From positions 1 through 46,250 of the forward strand of contig CATIYU010000135.1 of NCBI GenBank assembly GCA_949739085.1: a stretch of 46,250 nt of DNA, read 5' to 3'. This stretch comes from an uncultured Eubacteriales bacterium (GTDB lineage: Bacteria > Bacillota_A > Clostridia > Oscillospirales > Oscillospiraceae). Shown here in pieces: positions 16,620-24,335 of this stretch. The position numbers and the translations under genes are program-made. The stretch's first letter is position 1. Each line of letters opens with the position of its first letter. Under the pieces are notes generated by a model that was not told the DNA's origin, did not search any database, and was given only the letters and a program-made list of their open reading frames with translations.

Positions 16620-16635
16620 AAGAATGGTCTACAAT
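16607..16635 (+). promoter_or_regulatory. Promoter of ackA
   Basis: TTGTCT (16607-16612) and TACAAT (16630-16635) are separated by 17 bases. The start would be near 16642, giving a leader of about 100 bases. The -35 overlaps the dyad at 16563-16619. Confidence 0.7.
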
Positions 16636-16648
16636 ATAAGATGTGTTT

Positions 16649-16677
16649 ATTGTAGCTGGGGCTGGCTGGAAATGCAA
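16649..16677 (-). promoter_or_regulatory. Promoter of tmcAL
   Basis: On the minus strand TTGCAT (16672-16677) and TACAAT (16649-16654) are separated by 17 bases. The start would also be near 16642, so this promoter faces the ackA promoter head-on and the two transcripts would begin at almost the same base pair. Confidence 0.6.
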
Positions 16678-16741
16678 GCCACAGTACGGAAACAAAAGTG
16701 ACAAAACAATAACAATCAAGAAGGACAAGGAGAGAAAACCC

Positions 16742-17932
16742 ATGAAAATTCTGATTATCAATGCCGGAAGCTCCTCCCTGAAGTACCAGTTCATGGAATC
16801 TGAGGGCGGCCAGGTCTTTGCTAAGGGCCTCTGCGAGCGCATCGGCATTGACGGGCGGCTGACCCACAAGGTTCCCGGTCGGGAGGATGTCAAGCAGGAC
16901 ATCCCCATGCCCACTCACAGCGAGGCCATCCAGGCGGTTCTGGACATCATGGTGGACCCGGCGAAGGGCGTTATTGCCACTACGGATGAGATCGCGGCGG
17001 TGGGCCACCGGGTGCTCCACGGCGGCATGGCTTTCACGGAGAGCTGCATCATCGACGATGCCTGCATTGCGGCTATTGAGAAGTGTATCCCCCTGGGGCC
17101 CCTCCACAACCCCGCAAACCTCATGGGCATCCGGGCCTGCCAGGCTATCATGCCAAACACCCCCCAAGTGGCTGTGTTTGACACCGCTTTCCATATGACC
17201 ATGCCCCCCAAGGCGTACATCTACGCCATCCCCTATGAGTACTATGAGAAGGACGATGTGCGCCGCTACGGGTTCCACGGCACCAGCCACCGCTATGTCT
17301 CCGCCCGTGCTATTGACATGCTGGGCAACCCGGCCCACAGCAAGGTTATCTGCTGCCATCTGGGCAATGGCTCCTCCCTCTCCGCCGTGGTGGACGGCAA
17401 ATGTGCGGACACCACCATGGGCCTCGGGCCTCTGGCTGGCTTCCCCATGGGCACCCGCTCCGGCGACGTGGATGCCACGATCCTGGAGTACCTGATGGGC
17501 CGGTATGGGTACGATATCAAGGAGATGCTGAACATCCTCAACAAGAAGAGCGGCGTGCTGGGCATCTCCGGAGTCAGCTCCGATTTCCGGGATCTGGATG
17601 ATGCGGCGGCCAAGGGCAACCAGCGGGCGGCCCTGGCTCTGGAGAAGTTCATCTATGAGGTGAAAAAGTTCATCGGCGCGTATGCCTCTGCCATGGGCGG
17701 CGTGGACGCCATTGTGTTCACCGCCGGTATCGGCGAAAACTCCTGCGATTTGCGCGAGAAGATCTGCGAGGGGTTGGGCTACATGGGCGTGGAGATGGAC
17801 GCGGAGAAGAACAACGTCCGGGGCAAGGAGGTGGACGTGTCCGCCGCCGGTTCCAAGGTGAAGATCTTCGTGATCCCCACTAATGAGGAGCTGATGATCG
17901 CCATGGATACCGCAGCCCTCTGCAAGAAGTAA
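16742..17932 (+). CDS. ackA: Acetate kinase
   Basis: AckA interconverts acetyl phosphate plus ADP with acetate plus ATP, the ATP-yielding step of acetate fermentation. The 396-residue product has the family length and signatures: INAGSSSLKYQ at residues 5-15, GHRVLHGG near 87, FDTAFH near 143, GFHGTSHRYVS near 174 and FTAGIGENS near 322. The frame is open upstream to 16643, but the ATG at 16742 is right because AAGGAG lies nine bases before it and the protein begins in the usual way. A phosphotransacetylase gene, often next to ackA, is not in the window. A strong terminator follows, so it is probably transcribed alone. Confidence 0.97.
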   Translation: MKILIINAGSSSLKYQFMESEGGQVFAKGLCERIGIDGRLTHKVPGREDVKQDIPMPTHSEAIQAVLDIMVDPAKGVIATTDEIAAVGHRVLHGGMAFTESCIIDDACIAAIEKCIPLGPLHNPANLMGIRACQAIMPNTPQVAVFDTAFHMTMPPKAYIYAIPYEYYEKDDVRRYGFHGTSHRYVSARAIDMLGNPAHSKVICCHLGNGSSLSAVVDGKCADTTMGLGPLAGFPMGTRSGDVDATILEYLMGRYGYDIKEMLNILNKKSGVLGISGVSSDFRDLDDAAAKGNQRAALALEKFIYEVKKFIGAYASAMGGVDAIVFTAGIGENSCDLREKICEGLGYMGVEMDAEKNNVRGKEVDVSAAGSKVKIFVIPTNEELMIAMDTAALCKK

Positions 17933-17969
17933 GCAGCGGAATCCGGTATGTAGAACAGCGCGAAAATAG

Positions 17970-18007
17970 GCGCGGTGTGGCAGAAAAAGCCATACCGCGC
18001 TCTTTTT
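17970..18007 (+). terminator. Terminator after ackA
   Basis: A 12-bp stem (17970-17981 with 17989-18000, one G-T pair) with an AGAAAAA loop is followed by TCTTTTT. It lies 37 bases after the ackA stop. Confidence 0.88.
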
Positions 18008-18040
18008 GACCGGCTGCCTGGGACCTGTGGGAATTAACGG

Positions 18041-18069
18041 TTGCAGGAAATGGAAAAGTATAGTACAAT
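18041..18069 (+). promoter_or_regulatory. Promoter of the acetyltransferase-gltX-spoIIM-like unit
   Basis: TTGCAG (18041-18046) and TACAAT (18064-18069) are separated by 17 bases. The likely start is about 20 bases before the next gene's ATG. Confidence 0.65.
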
Positions 18070-18096
18070 ACAGAAAATCTGGAAGGAGAGCCGTTT

Positions 18097-18615
18097 ATGA
18101 TCTTGGAAACCAGCCGCCTCGTTCTCCGGGAGATGACCCGGGAGGACTACGCTGCTCTGTGCGATATTTTACAGGACCCGCTGGTCATGTACGCCTATGA
18201 GCACGCCTTTTCAGATCAGGAGGTGTGGGACTGGCTGGACCGTCAGCTGGAGCGCTATATCCGCTATGGCTTCGGCCTTTGGGCTGTGGTGGAGAAGGAG
18301 TCCGGCGGCATTATTGGACAGTGCGGCCTCACTATGCAGGATTGGTCTGGCAGGGAGGTGCTGGAGGTGGGATATCTGTTCCGCCGGGACAAGTGGCACA
18401 GAGGGTTCGCCACGGAGGCCGCTGCCGCCTGCAAGAACTACGCCTTTCAAACGCTCCGGGCCCGGGAGGTCTTTTCCATCATCCGGGAAAATAATCTCCC
18501 CTCCCAGCGGGTGGCCCAGCGTAACGGCATGTCCGTGGTGGGGGCGTTTACCAAGCACTACTACGGTATGGACATGCCCCACCTGGTCTTTGCCGTAAAA
18601 AGAAGCGAAAGCTGA
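18097..18615 (+). CDS. GNAT-family acetyltransferase (RimJ/RimL-like)
   Basis: A 172-residue acetyltransferase of the group that modifies protein N-termini or small amines; the true substrate is unknown. The start ILETSRLVLREMTREDYAAL is typical of this subgroup. The core strand IIGQCGL, the acetyl-CoA binding region EVGYLFRRDKWHRGFATEAAAACKNYAF (residues about 88-115) and IIRENNLPSQRVAQRNGM near 130 follow in the expected order. A good ribosome binding site (GGAAGGAGAG) precedes the ATG. It is 34 bases before gltX and probably co-transcribed with it from the promoter at 18041-18069. Confidence 0.88.
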   Translation: MILETSRLVLREMTREDYAALCDILQDPLVMYAYEHAFSDQEVWDWLDRQLERYIRYGFGLWAVVEKESGGIIGQCGLTMQDWSGREVLEVGYLFRRDKWHRGFATEAAAACKNYAFQTLRAREVFSIIRENNLPSQRVAQRNGMSVVGAFTKHYYGMDMPHLVFAVKRSES

Positions 18616-18649
18616 GATTTTATACAAGAAAAACGGAGGAACCAAACCG

Positions 18650-20125
18650 ATGGACAACGCATATTTCGATGCCATGGAGGCCAAAATCCCCCAGGGAACC
18701 GTCCGCACCCGCTACGCCCCCTCTCCCACAGGCTATATGCATGTGGGTAATCTGCGCACCGCCCTGTACACCTGGCTCATCGCCCGCAGCCGGGGCGGCA
18801 CATTTATCCTGCGCATTGAGGATACCGACCAGGGCCGTCTGGTGGAGGATGCGGCGGATGTCATCTACCGCACCATGGCCGAGTGTGGCCTCACCCATGA
18901 CGAGGGACCGGACGTGGGCGGCCCTGTGGCGCCCTATATCCAATCGGAGCGGCGGGATACCTACGGCAGGTACGCGAAGCGCTTGGTGGAGCTGGGGCAC
19001 GCCTACTACTGCTTCTGCGAGAAAACGGAGAGCGAAGGGGAGGACTTCAGCCGTGCCGCTGACCCCTGCCGGTCCCTGTCCCCACAGGAGGTCCAGGCCA
19101 AACTGGAGGCTGGTGCGCCCTATGTCATCCGCCAGAAGATTCCGGAGTCCGGAACCACCACCTTCCACGACGCCATCTTCGGGGATATCACAGTGGAAAA
19201 CGCCACCCTGGACGATCAGGTCCTCCTCAAGCGGGATGGCCTGCCCACTTACAACTTTGCCAATGTGGTGGACGACCACCTCATGGGAATTACCCACGTG
19301 GTTCGGGGCAGCGAATATCTCTCCTCCGCCCCTAAGTACAACCTGCTCTATCAGTCCTTTGGCTGGACGGTGCCCACCTATGTCCACTGCTCCCCGGTGA
19401 TGCGGGACCAGCACAACAAGATGAGCAAGCGCCACGGCGACCCCTCCTACGAGGACTTGAAAGCGCAGGGCTTTCTCACGGAGGCGATTTTAAACTACGT
19501 GGCTCTTTTGGGCTGGAGCCCCCGGGGCGAGCTGGCGGAGCGGGAGATTTTTACCCTGAGCGAGTTGGCGGAGGTGTTCGACCTGGGCGGTATCTCCAAG
19601 TCTCCGGCGATTTTCGATATTGAGAAGCTGACCCATTTCAACGCCCTTTACCTCCGGGCCATGGCGCCAGAGGCATTCCACGCGGCGGCGGAGCCCTATA
19701 TCCGCCAGGGTGTTGGGAATGCAGCTGTGGACACCCGGGCTGTGGCAGAGCTCCTACAGGCCCGGTGCGAGAAGCTGACGGAGATCCCGAAGAAGGTGGA
19801 CTTCTTCGCGTTTCTGCCGCCGTATGAGAAGGATCTATTTATAAACAAGAAGTCCAAGACCAACGAAGAGGTGTCCCGAGCCATGCTGGAGGCTGCTATT
19901 CCGGCCCTGGAGGCCCTGGAGAACTGGGACCAGGAGGCCATCCACGGCTGTCTCATGGACCTGGCCGCCCGCCTGGAGGTCAAAAACGCCACTCTTATGT
20001 GGCCTGTACGCATCGCGGCGGCGGGCCGGGCGGTGACGCCCGGCGGCGCGGTGGAGATCTGCCGTATTCTGGGCCGAGAGGAGACTCTGCGCCGCCTACG
20101 CCTGGGGCTGGAGAAGCTGGCATGA
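18650..20125 (+). CDS. gltX: Glutamate-tRNA ligase
   Basis: GltX charges tRNA(Glu), and tRNA(Gln) in organisms that use the amidotransferase route, with glutamate. The 491-residue product has normal length. The class I signature appears as RYAPSPTGYMHVGNLRTALYTW (HVGN in place of HIGH) near residue 23, followed by LRIEDTDQGR. The KMSK loop is NKMSKRHGDPSYEDL near residue 256. The C-terminal anticodon-binding region ends in EICRILGREETLRRL. GGAGG lies ahead of the ATG. The stop overlaps the start of the SpoIIM-family gene (ATGA). No T-box leader is seen upstream. Confidence 0.96.
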   Translation: MDNAYFDAMEAKIPQGTVRTRYAPSPTGYMHVGNLRTALYTWLIARSRGGTFILRIEDTDQGRLVEDAADVIYRTMAECGLTHDEGPDVGGPVAPYIQSERRDTYGRYAKRLVELGHAYYCFCEKTESEGEDFSRAADPCRSLSPQEVQAKLEAGAPYVIRQKIPESGTTTFHDAIFGDITVENATLDDQVLLKRDGLPTYNFANVVDDHLMGITHVVRGSEYLSSAPKYNLLYQSFGWTVPTYVHCSPVMRDQHNKMSKRHGDPSYEDLKAQGFLTEAILNYVALLGWSPRGELAEREIFTLSELAEVFDLGGISKSPAIFDIEKLTHFNALYLRAMAPEAFHAAAEPYIRQGVGNAAVDTRAVAELLQARCEKLTEIPKKVDFFAFLPPYEKDLFINKKSKTNEEVSRAMLEAAIPALEALENWDQEAIHGCLMDLAARLEVKNATLMWPVRIAAAGRAVTPGGAVEICRILGREETLRRLRLGLEKLA

Positions 20126-20742
20126 GCTGGATACGGGAGCAGGCGTCTATGCTGAAAGAATTCCTGGCTGGGGAATTCCGCCGCGTCCTGCTGTACTGCT
20201 CGCTGGGCATGGGGGCTGCGGTGCTGCTGGGCGCTGCCGTGGCCCTGGTGAGCCCAGGGTCAATGGTGGCTGCGCTGAACTACTTCATGGACCAGATCGC
20301 GGAGAGCGGGGCAGTGGACGGAGCAGGCAACCTGTCTGTGTTCGGTCTTTTGATGAACAATTGGCGGGCCATGCTTTTTACCGCCGCCTATGGCTTCCTC
20401 CCATTTTTGTTTCTCCCGGTCCTTAGCCTTCTGATCAACGGAGCCCTTCTGGGGATGCTGGGGGCCATGTATGTGGCAGAGGGGGCGCTGCCGCTATTTT
20501 TGGCTGGCATTTTGCCCCATGGAGTATTTGAGCTGCCAGCCCTGGCGTTCTCGATTGCCTGCGGCGTCTGCCTGTGCCGGAACATGTGCCGCCTTGTGAC
20601 CGGCAGCCCCAGGCGCACACCTATGGTAGAACTGGTGGGGGACCTCCTGCGGGTGCTACTGCTGGTGGTGATGCCGTTGACAGTGGCCGCTGCGTTTATG
20701 GAGTGCTACGTGACGCCGGTTGTCATGGGACTTTTAGTATAA
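20122..20742 (+). CDS. SpoIIM-family membrane protein
   Basis: A 206-residue integral membrane protein with about five hydrophobic segments. NNWRAMLFTAAYGFLPFLFLP near residue 80 and GILPHGVFELPALAFSIACG near 130 are the hallmark segments of the SpoIIM (DUF95) family. In Bacillus, SpoIIM is part of the peptidoglycan-degrading complex that drives engulfment during sporulation; many members lie outside sporulation loci and have no known role. The frame is open upstream within gltX, but the ATG at 20122 overlapping the gltX stop is the natural coupled start. Its neighbours give no sporulation context, so the sporulation role is not asserted. Confidence 0.82.
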   Translation: MSWIREQASMLKEFLAGEFRRVLLYCSLGMGAAVLLGAAVALVSPGSMVAALNYFMDQIAESGAVDGAGNLSVFGLLMNNWRAMLFTAAYGFLPFLFLPVLSLLINGALLGMLGAMYVAEGALPLFLAGILPHGVFELPALAFSIACGVCLCRNMCRLVTGSPRRTPMVELVGDLLRVLLLVVMPLTVAAAFMECYVTPVVMGLLV

Positions 20743-20745
20743 TGG

Positions 20746-20785
20746 AAAGGACCGCAGCTATGTCAATCAGCCGCGGTCCTTTTTG
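20746..20785. terminator. Terminator between convergent spoIIM-like gene and lexA
   Basis: An 8-bp stem, AGGACCGC (20748-20755) with GCGGTCCT (20773-20780), is extended by a GC pair inside. It is preceded by A residues and followed by TTTTTG. It lies four bases after one stop and just before the lexA stop, so it can serve both strands. Confidence 0.82.
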
Positions 20786-20791
20786 TTCATT

Positions 20792-21382
20792 TTAGTAATA
20801 CTGGCGCACCACAGCGGTGACCTTCCCCAAGAGCTGGGCGTTGGAACCGTCGATGGGCTGGTAGGCGTCGTTCTCCGGCAGAAGCCATATTGCACCGTTC
20901 CGCCGGGAGAGCCGCTTTACCGTGGCCTCCTCCCCCAGCAGTGCCACCACGATTTCACCATTACATGCCGTTTGCTGCCGCTTTACCACCACCAGGTCGT
21001 CCGGGAGAATCCCGGCGTTCAGCATGGACTCTCCCCGCACCCGCAGGGCGAAAAATTCATCGTCCCGGCCTCCGCAGTCAAAGACCAGGTAGTCCTCGAT
21101 ACACTCCTGGGCCAGAATCGGCGTGCCCGCCGCCACCCGCCCCAGCACAGGGATGCGGTTGTGGCCCCGCTGCTCTGTGACCACAATGGCCCGGCCCTTG
21201 AAGTCGCCTTTCTCAATGAGCCCCTGTTCCTGGAGCCGCTTGAGGTGGAAGTGAACTGTGGACGGGGACTTCAGGCCCACTGCCTGACAGATCTCTCGCA
21301 CCGAGGGCGCGTACCCCTGCTCTGGGATGATGGTTTGCAGATATTCATAAATCCGCTCGGTCATATCCGTTTTCTTTGGCAT
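20792..21382 (-). CDS. lexA: SOS repressor LexA
   Basis: LexA represses DNA-damage genes and cleaves itself when RecA filaments form on single-stranded DNA. The 196-residue product has the N-terminal winged-helix domain (YAPSVREICQAVGLKSPSTVHFHLKRL, residues about 24-50). The cleavage bond is Ala85-Gly86 within GRVAAGTP, and the catalytic dyad is Ser119 (GESM) and Lys156 (ATVKRL). The dyad has the same numbers as in the E. coli protein. The ATG at 21382 is used, with AGGAGG at 21391-21396; the frame is open a little further upstream. A promoter overlapped by a LexA-like box lies at 21451-21489, so autoregulation is likely. Confidence 0.96.
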   Translation of the reverse strand: MPKKTDMTERIYEYLQTIIPEQGYAPSVREICQAVGLKSPSTVHFHLKRLQEQGLIEKGDFKGRAIVVTEQRGHNRIPVLGRVAAGTPILAQECIEDYLVFDCGGRDDEFFALRVRGESMLNAGILPDDLVVVKRQQTACNGEIVVALLGEEATVKRLSRRNGAIWLLPENDAYQPIDGSNAQLLGKVTAVVRQYY

Positions 21383-21450
21383 GGTTCTGCCCTCCTGCTT
21401 ATGTTGTGATATTTGTGGAATACTGCCGGTATCCATTCTTTCCTGTCCCT

Positions 21451-21489
21451 ACTATACCATATCCTTGAGAAAAATGCAACGTCTGTTCC
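21451..21489 (-). promoter_or_regulatory. lexA promoter with overlapping SOS box
   Basis: On the minus strand TTGCAT (-35, 21474-21479) and TATAGT (-10, 21451-21456) are separated by 17 bases. GGAACAGACGTTGC (21476-21489) matches the Gram-positive LexA consensus CGAACRNRYGTTYC at 12 of 14 positions and overlaps the -35. LexA bound there would block its own promoter. Confidence 0.7.
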
Positions 21490-21594
21490 TTATTTTTTTT
21501 AGAATGCACCTTTGCGCCGCTGCATTACGTGAATTCGCACAGTTCTGCCGGAGGTTTTTCCTGGAAAATCTATGCCTGTGGGGTGGATTGGGGC

Positions 21595-21623
21595 TTGCGC
21601 CCGGTGTGGAGTTTGATTATAAT
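21595..21623 (+). promoter_or_regulatory. Promoter of the BMP-domain/phosphoesterase pair
   Basis: TTGCGC (21595-21600) and a consensus TATAAT (21618-21623) are separated by 17 bases, 65 bases before the start codon. The 305-base gap between lexA and this gene holds only this promoter and the lexA promoter; no small gene is seen. Confidence 0.7.
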
Positions 21624-21687
21624 GTGCCTGATTTAATAGGAAGTGAACATTACCCCGTCCCTGGGCGGGCAAAAAGGAGCTTAACGT

Positions 21688-23661
21688 ATGAGCAGACAGG
21701 AAGCCTTTGACCAATACAGCCGAGCCCTCAAGCAGGGCCAGAAGACCTATAAGGACCGGGTGTCCCACGGCCGCTACCCCTACCTGCCGGTGCTGGATGA
21801 AATCCTGCTGGACGATTCCGTGGTGGCTGGCCGGGTGGATATGGGCGTCATTGAGATCCCCACGGAGCAGATTGCCGGCACAAAAACCGCTGGACGCCGC
21901 TCCGCATTTGCCGCCGATTTTATGCCCCTGCTGCCGGCGGATTCCGAGTTTGGCTATAAGTGGATTGAGCTCTGCGCCGCCCATTTGGGGGACGACGGCA
22001 TCCGGGACCCCATCCGCTGTTACGAGTATCTGGGCCGCTTTTTCGTCCAGGAGGGGAACAAACGGGTCAGCGTCCTCAAAAGCTACAATGCCCCAACCAT
22101 CCCTGGCTACGTCATCCGCATTATTCCCGAGTGGTCCGAGGACCCGATGGTTCAGGTCTACTACGAGTTTATGCAGTCCTACCAGTTGACGGGGCTCTAC
22201 CAGGTCCGCTTCACCCGTCTGGGCAGCTTTGCCAAGCTCCAGGCCGCTCTGGGCTATGAGGCGGACCACGCCTGGACGGAGGAGGAGCGCCGGCACTTCC
22301 TCGCTAATGTGACATATTTCAAGGCGGCGTTTAAGAAGCTGGGCGGGGAGGACCTGCCTGTTACGGCGGCGGACGCCCTGCTGGTGTGGCTGCGGGTATA
22401 CCCCTTTGAGGCCCTGAAGGCCCCTGCGCCGGAGCTTCTTAAAACGCTGAGCGCCGTCTGGTCGGATGTGAAGGTCCTCTCCCAGTCCGATCCCATCTCT
22501 GTCAGCACTGAGACACAGGAGCAGAAGGAGGAGGCTCCGGCCCCCAAGCTGCTGGGCAGGCTCTTCAAAGCGGTGTTCCCCAACCACCTGAACGTGGCGT
22601 TTATTAACGAGTTCTCCCCGGAGGAGAGCGATTGGGTCCGCGCCCATGACTTGGGGCGGCAGTACCTGGAGGCGATGCTGGGCGGACAGGTGACCGTCCA
22701 GACCTTCCACAGCGTCCGGCCAGGGGACAGGGCTGTGGCCGCCATGGAGGTGGCGATCGAGGAGGGGGCCCAGGTGATCTTCGCCACTACGCCGCCCCTT
22801 ATCGACGCCTGCCGGAAAATTGCGGCAAAGTACCCCGCCGTGCGGGTGCTCAACTGCTCCGCCTCCATGCCATACACCGGCGTGCTGACCTACTATAGCC
22901 GCATCTACGAGGGGAAATTTATCACCGGGGCCATCGCCGGGGCTATGAGCCTGGATGGCCGGATCGGCTATGTGGCCTCCAACCCTATTTTCGGCGTCCC
23001 CGCCAGCATCAACGCCTTTGCCCTGGGGGCCCGTTTGACCAACGCCCGCGCCCGCATTCTGCTCCGCTGGTCCTGCGTGGACGCGGACCCCATGGCCGAG
23101 CTGGCCAAGGACAGGGTAGACCTTATCTCCAACCGGGATATCCCCACGCCGGACCGGGTCCAGGAGCCCTGGGGCCTCTGCCAGCGCGGCCCGGACGGCT
23201 CTCTGATGCCTCTGGCGTCCCCCTATTGGCACTGGGGAAATTTCTATGTCAAAATCGTCCGAAGTATTTTCAGCGGCGGCTGGGACGCCCTCAGCTCCAA
23301 GGACGGCGGTCGGGCGGTGAACTACTGGTGGGGCATGAGCAGCCGGGCCATCGACGTGCTGCTGAGTCAGGACCTGCCCGACGGGGTCAAGCAGCTGGTG
23401 GGCATTCTGCGCCAAGGTGTGGTCGGCGGCTCCATCATCCCCTTCCAGCGCTATATCCGCTCTCAGGATGGCACGGTCCGTAGCGAGGGGGACCGGTGGT
23501 TTTCCCCGGAAGAGATTCTGCACATGGATTGGCTGGCCGACTGCGTGGAGGGCGGCATTCCGGCTTTCGAGGAGCTGCTGCCCATGAGCCGTTCCATCGT
23601 CCGGCTCCAGGGCGTTTACCGGGACAAAATCCCGCCAGAGAAGGAGGGGCCGCTGCTGTGA
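21688..23661 (+). CDS. Cytoplasmic ParB-like/BMP ligand-binding domain protein
   Basis: A 657-residue protein with no signal peptide or membrane segment. Its N-terminal part contains IEIPTEQIAGTKTAGR and YLGRFFVQEGNKRVSVLKSYNAP (about residues 112-135), which resemble the core of ParB/sulfiredoxin-like domains. A helical middle follows. From about residue 298 (LNVAFINEFSPEESDWVRAHDLG) it resembles the BMP/Med basic-membrane-protein family, which binds nucleosides in ABC uptake: QVIFATTPPLIDAC, YEGKFITGAIAG and IGYVASNPIFGVPASINAFALGA. Because it stays in the cytoplasm it is more likely a sensor or regulator than a transport receptor. AAGGAG lies ahead of the ATG, and the stop overlaps the GTG start of the metallophosphoesterase. 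No permease or ATPase is nearby. Confidence 0.7.
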   Translation: MSRQEAFDQYSRALKQGQKTYKDRVSHGRYPYLPVLDEILLDDSVVAGRVDMGVIEIPTEQIAGTKTAGRRSAFAADFMPLLPADSEFGYKWIELCAAHLGDDGIRDPIRCYEYLGRFFVQEGNKRVSVLKSYNAPTIPGYVIRIIPEWSEDPMVQVYYEFMQSYQLTGLYQVRFTRLGSFAKLQAALGYEADHAWTEEERRHFLANVTYFKAAFKKLGGEDLPVTAADALLVWLRVYPFEALKAPAPELLKTLSAVWSDVKVLSQSDPISVSTETQEQKEEAPAPKLLGRLFKAVFPNHLNVAFINEFSPEESDWVRAHDLGRQYLEAMLGGQVTVQTFHSVRPGDRAVAAMEVAIEEGAQVIFATTPPLIDACRKIAAKYPAVRVLNCSASMPYTGVLTYYSRIYEGKFITGAIAGAMSLDGRIGYVASNPIFGVPASINAFALGARLTNARARILLRWSCVDADPMAELAKDRVDLISNRDIPTPDRVQEPWGLCQRGPDGSLMPLASPYWHWGNFYVKIVRSIFSGGWDALSSKDGGRAVNYWWGMSSRAIDVLLSQDLPDGVKQLVGILRQGVVGGSIIPFQRYIRSQDGTVRSEGDRWFSPEEILHMDWLADCVEGGIPAFEELLPMSRSIVRLQGVYRDKIPPEKEGPLL

Positions 23662-24257
23662 AGGTGCTGCTGCTTGCCGACAAGGAGAGTGCCTACTACT
23701 GGGATTACTACCAGCCGGGGCGTCTGGATGGCATTGACCTTATGATCTCCTGCGGCGATCTGAACGCGAAGTACCTCTCTTTTCTGGTCACTATGGGCCA
23801 CAGTCCTCTTTTTTACGTCCACGGCAATCACGACCAGACCTATGATCAGCGCCCCCCCGAGGGGTGCGACTGTATTGAGGATAAGCTGATCATCTACAGA
23901 GGCCTGCGGATCCTGGGGCTGGGAGGCAGCGCCCTCTACAGCGGCGGCCCCCACCAGTACACGGAGCGGCAGATGGAGCGGCGTATCCACCGCCTGCGGT
24001 TTCAACTGTTTCGCGCCAAGGGCGTGGACATAGTGGTAACCCACGCCCCGGCTCAGGGCTACGGCGACGCAGAGGACTATGCCCACCGGGGATTTGCCTG
24101 CCTGCTGCCTCTCCTGGACAAGTACAAGCCCCGGTACCTGATCCACGGCCATGTCCACGCCAACTACGGCGCGAACATCCCCCGGGTGCTCCAACGGGGA
24201 GAGACTACCATTATCAACGCCTATGAGCGCTACATGTTGGAGATACCAGACTGCTGA
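23658..24257 (+). CDS. Calcineurin-like metallophosphoesterase
   Basis: A 199-residue phosphoesterase-fold protein, likely hydrolysing a phosphoester with two metal ions; the substrate is unknown. The family motifs appear as ISCGDLNAKYL near residue 31, YVHGNHDQTYD near 54, VVTHAPAQGYGD near 129 and LIHGHVHANYG near 161. The first motif, normally D-x-H, reads D-K-E (LLLADKES), so one metal ligand is changed. The GTG at 23658 is chosen: it overlaps the previous stop as GTGA and AGGAGGGG lies upstream. Tight coupling to the BMP-domain protein suggests a shared pathway, perhaps nucleotide or nucleoside metabolism. A terminator-like hairpin follows at 24287-24314. Confidence 0.82.
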   Translation: MKVLLLADKESAYYWDYYQPGRLDGIDLMISCGDLNAKYLSFLVTMGHSPLFYVHGNHDQTYDQRPPEGCDCIEDKLIIYRGLRILGLGGSALYSGGPHQYTERQMERRIHRLRFQLFRAKGVDIVVTHAPAQGYGDAEDYAHRGFACLLPLLDKYKPRYLIHGHVHANYGANIPRVLQRGETTIINAYERYMLEIPDC

Positions 24258-24282
24258 CAGCTTGCGGGTGAATATGGGATGG

Positions 24283-24314
24283 AAAAACGCGGAAGAGGCG
24301 TACCTCTTCCGCGT
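24283..24314 (-). terminator. Terminator of the DEAD-box helicase gene
   Basis: A perfect 12-bp stem (24287-24298 with 24303-24314) with a 4-base loop is followed on the minus strand by TTTTTCC. It lies 22 bases beyond the helicase stop. On the plus strand the tail is only weakly T-rich, but the hairpin also lies between the two convergent genes and may act both ways. Confidence 0.82.
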
Positions 24315-24335
24315 ATCTTACTATGGAAAGGGGGA

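Noticed and set aside
20122..20742. The SpoIIM-family gene as evidence of a sporulation operon
   Set aside because: Its neighbours are gltX and lexA and the family is wider than sporulation; one gene is not enough.
21499..23523. A 674-codon minus-strand open frame opposite the BMP-domain gene
   Set aside because: The plus strand has a promoter, ribosome binding site and family motifs; the minus frame has none.
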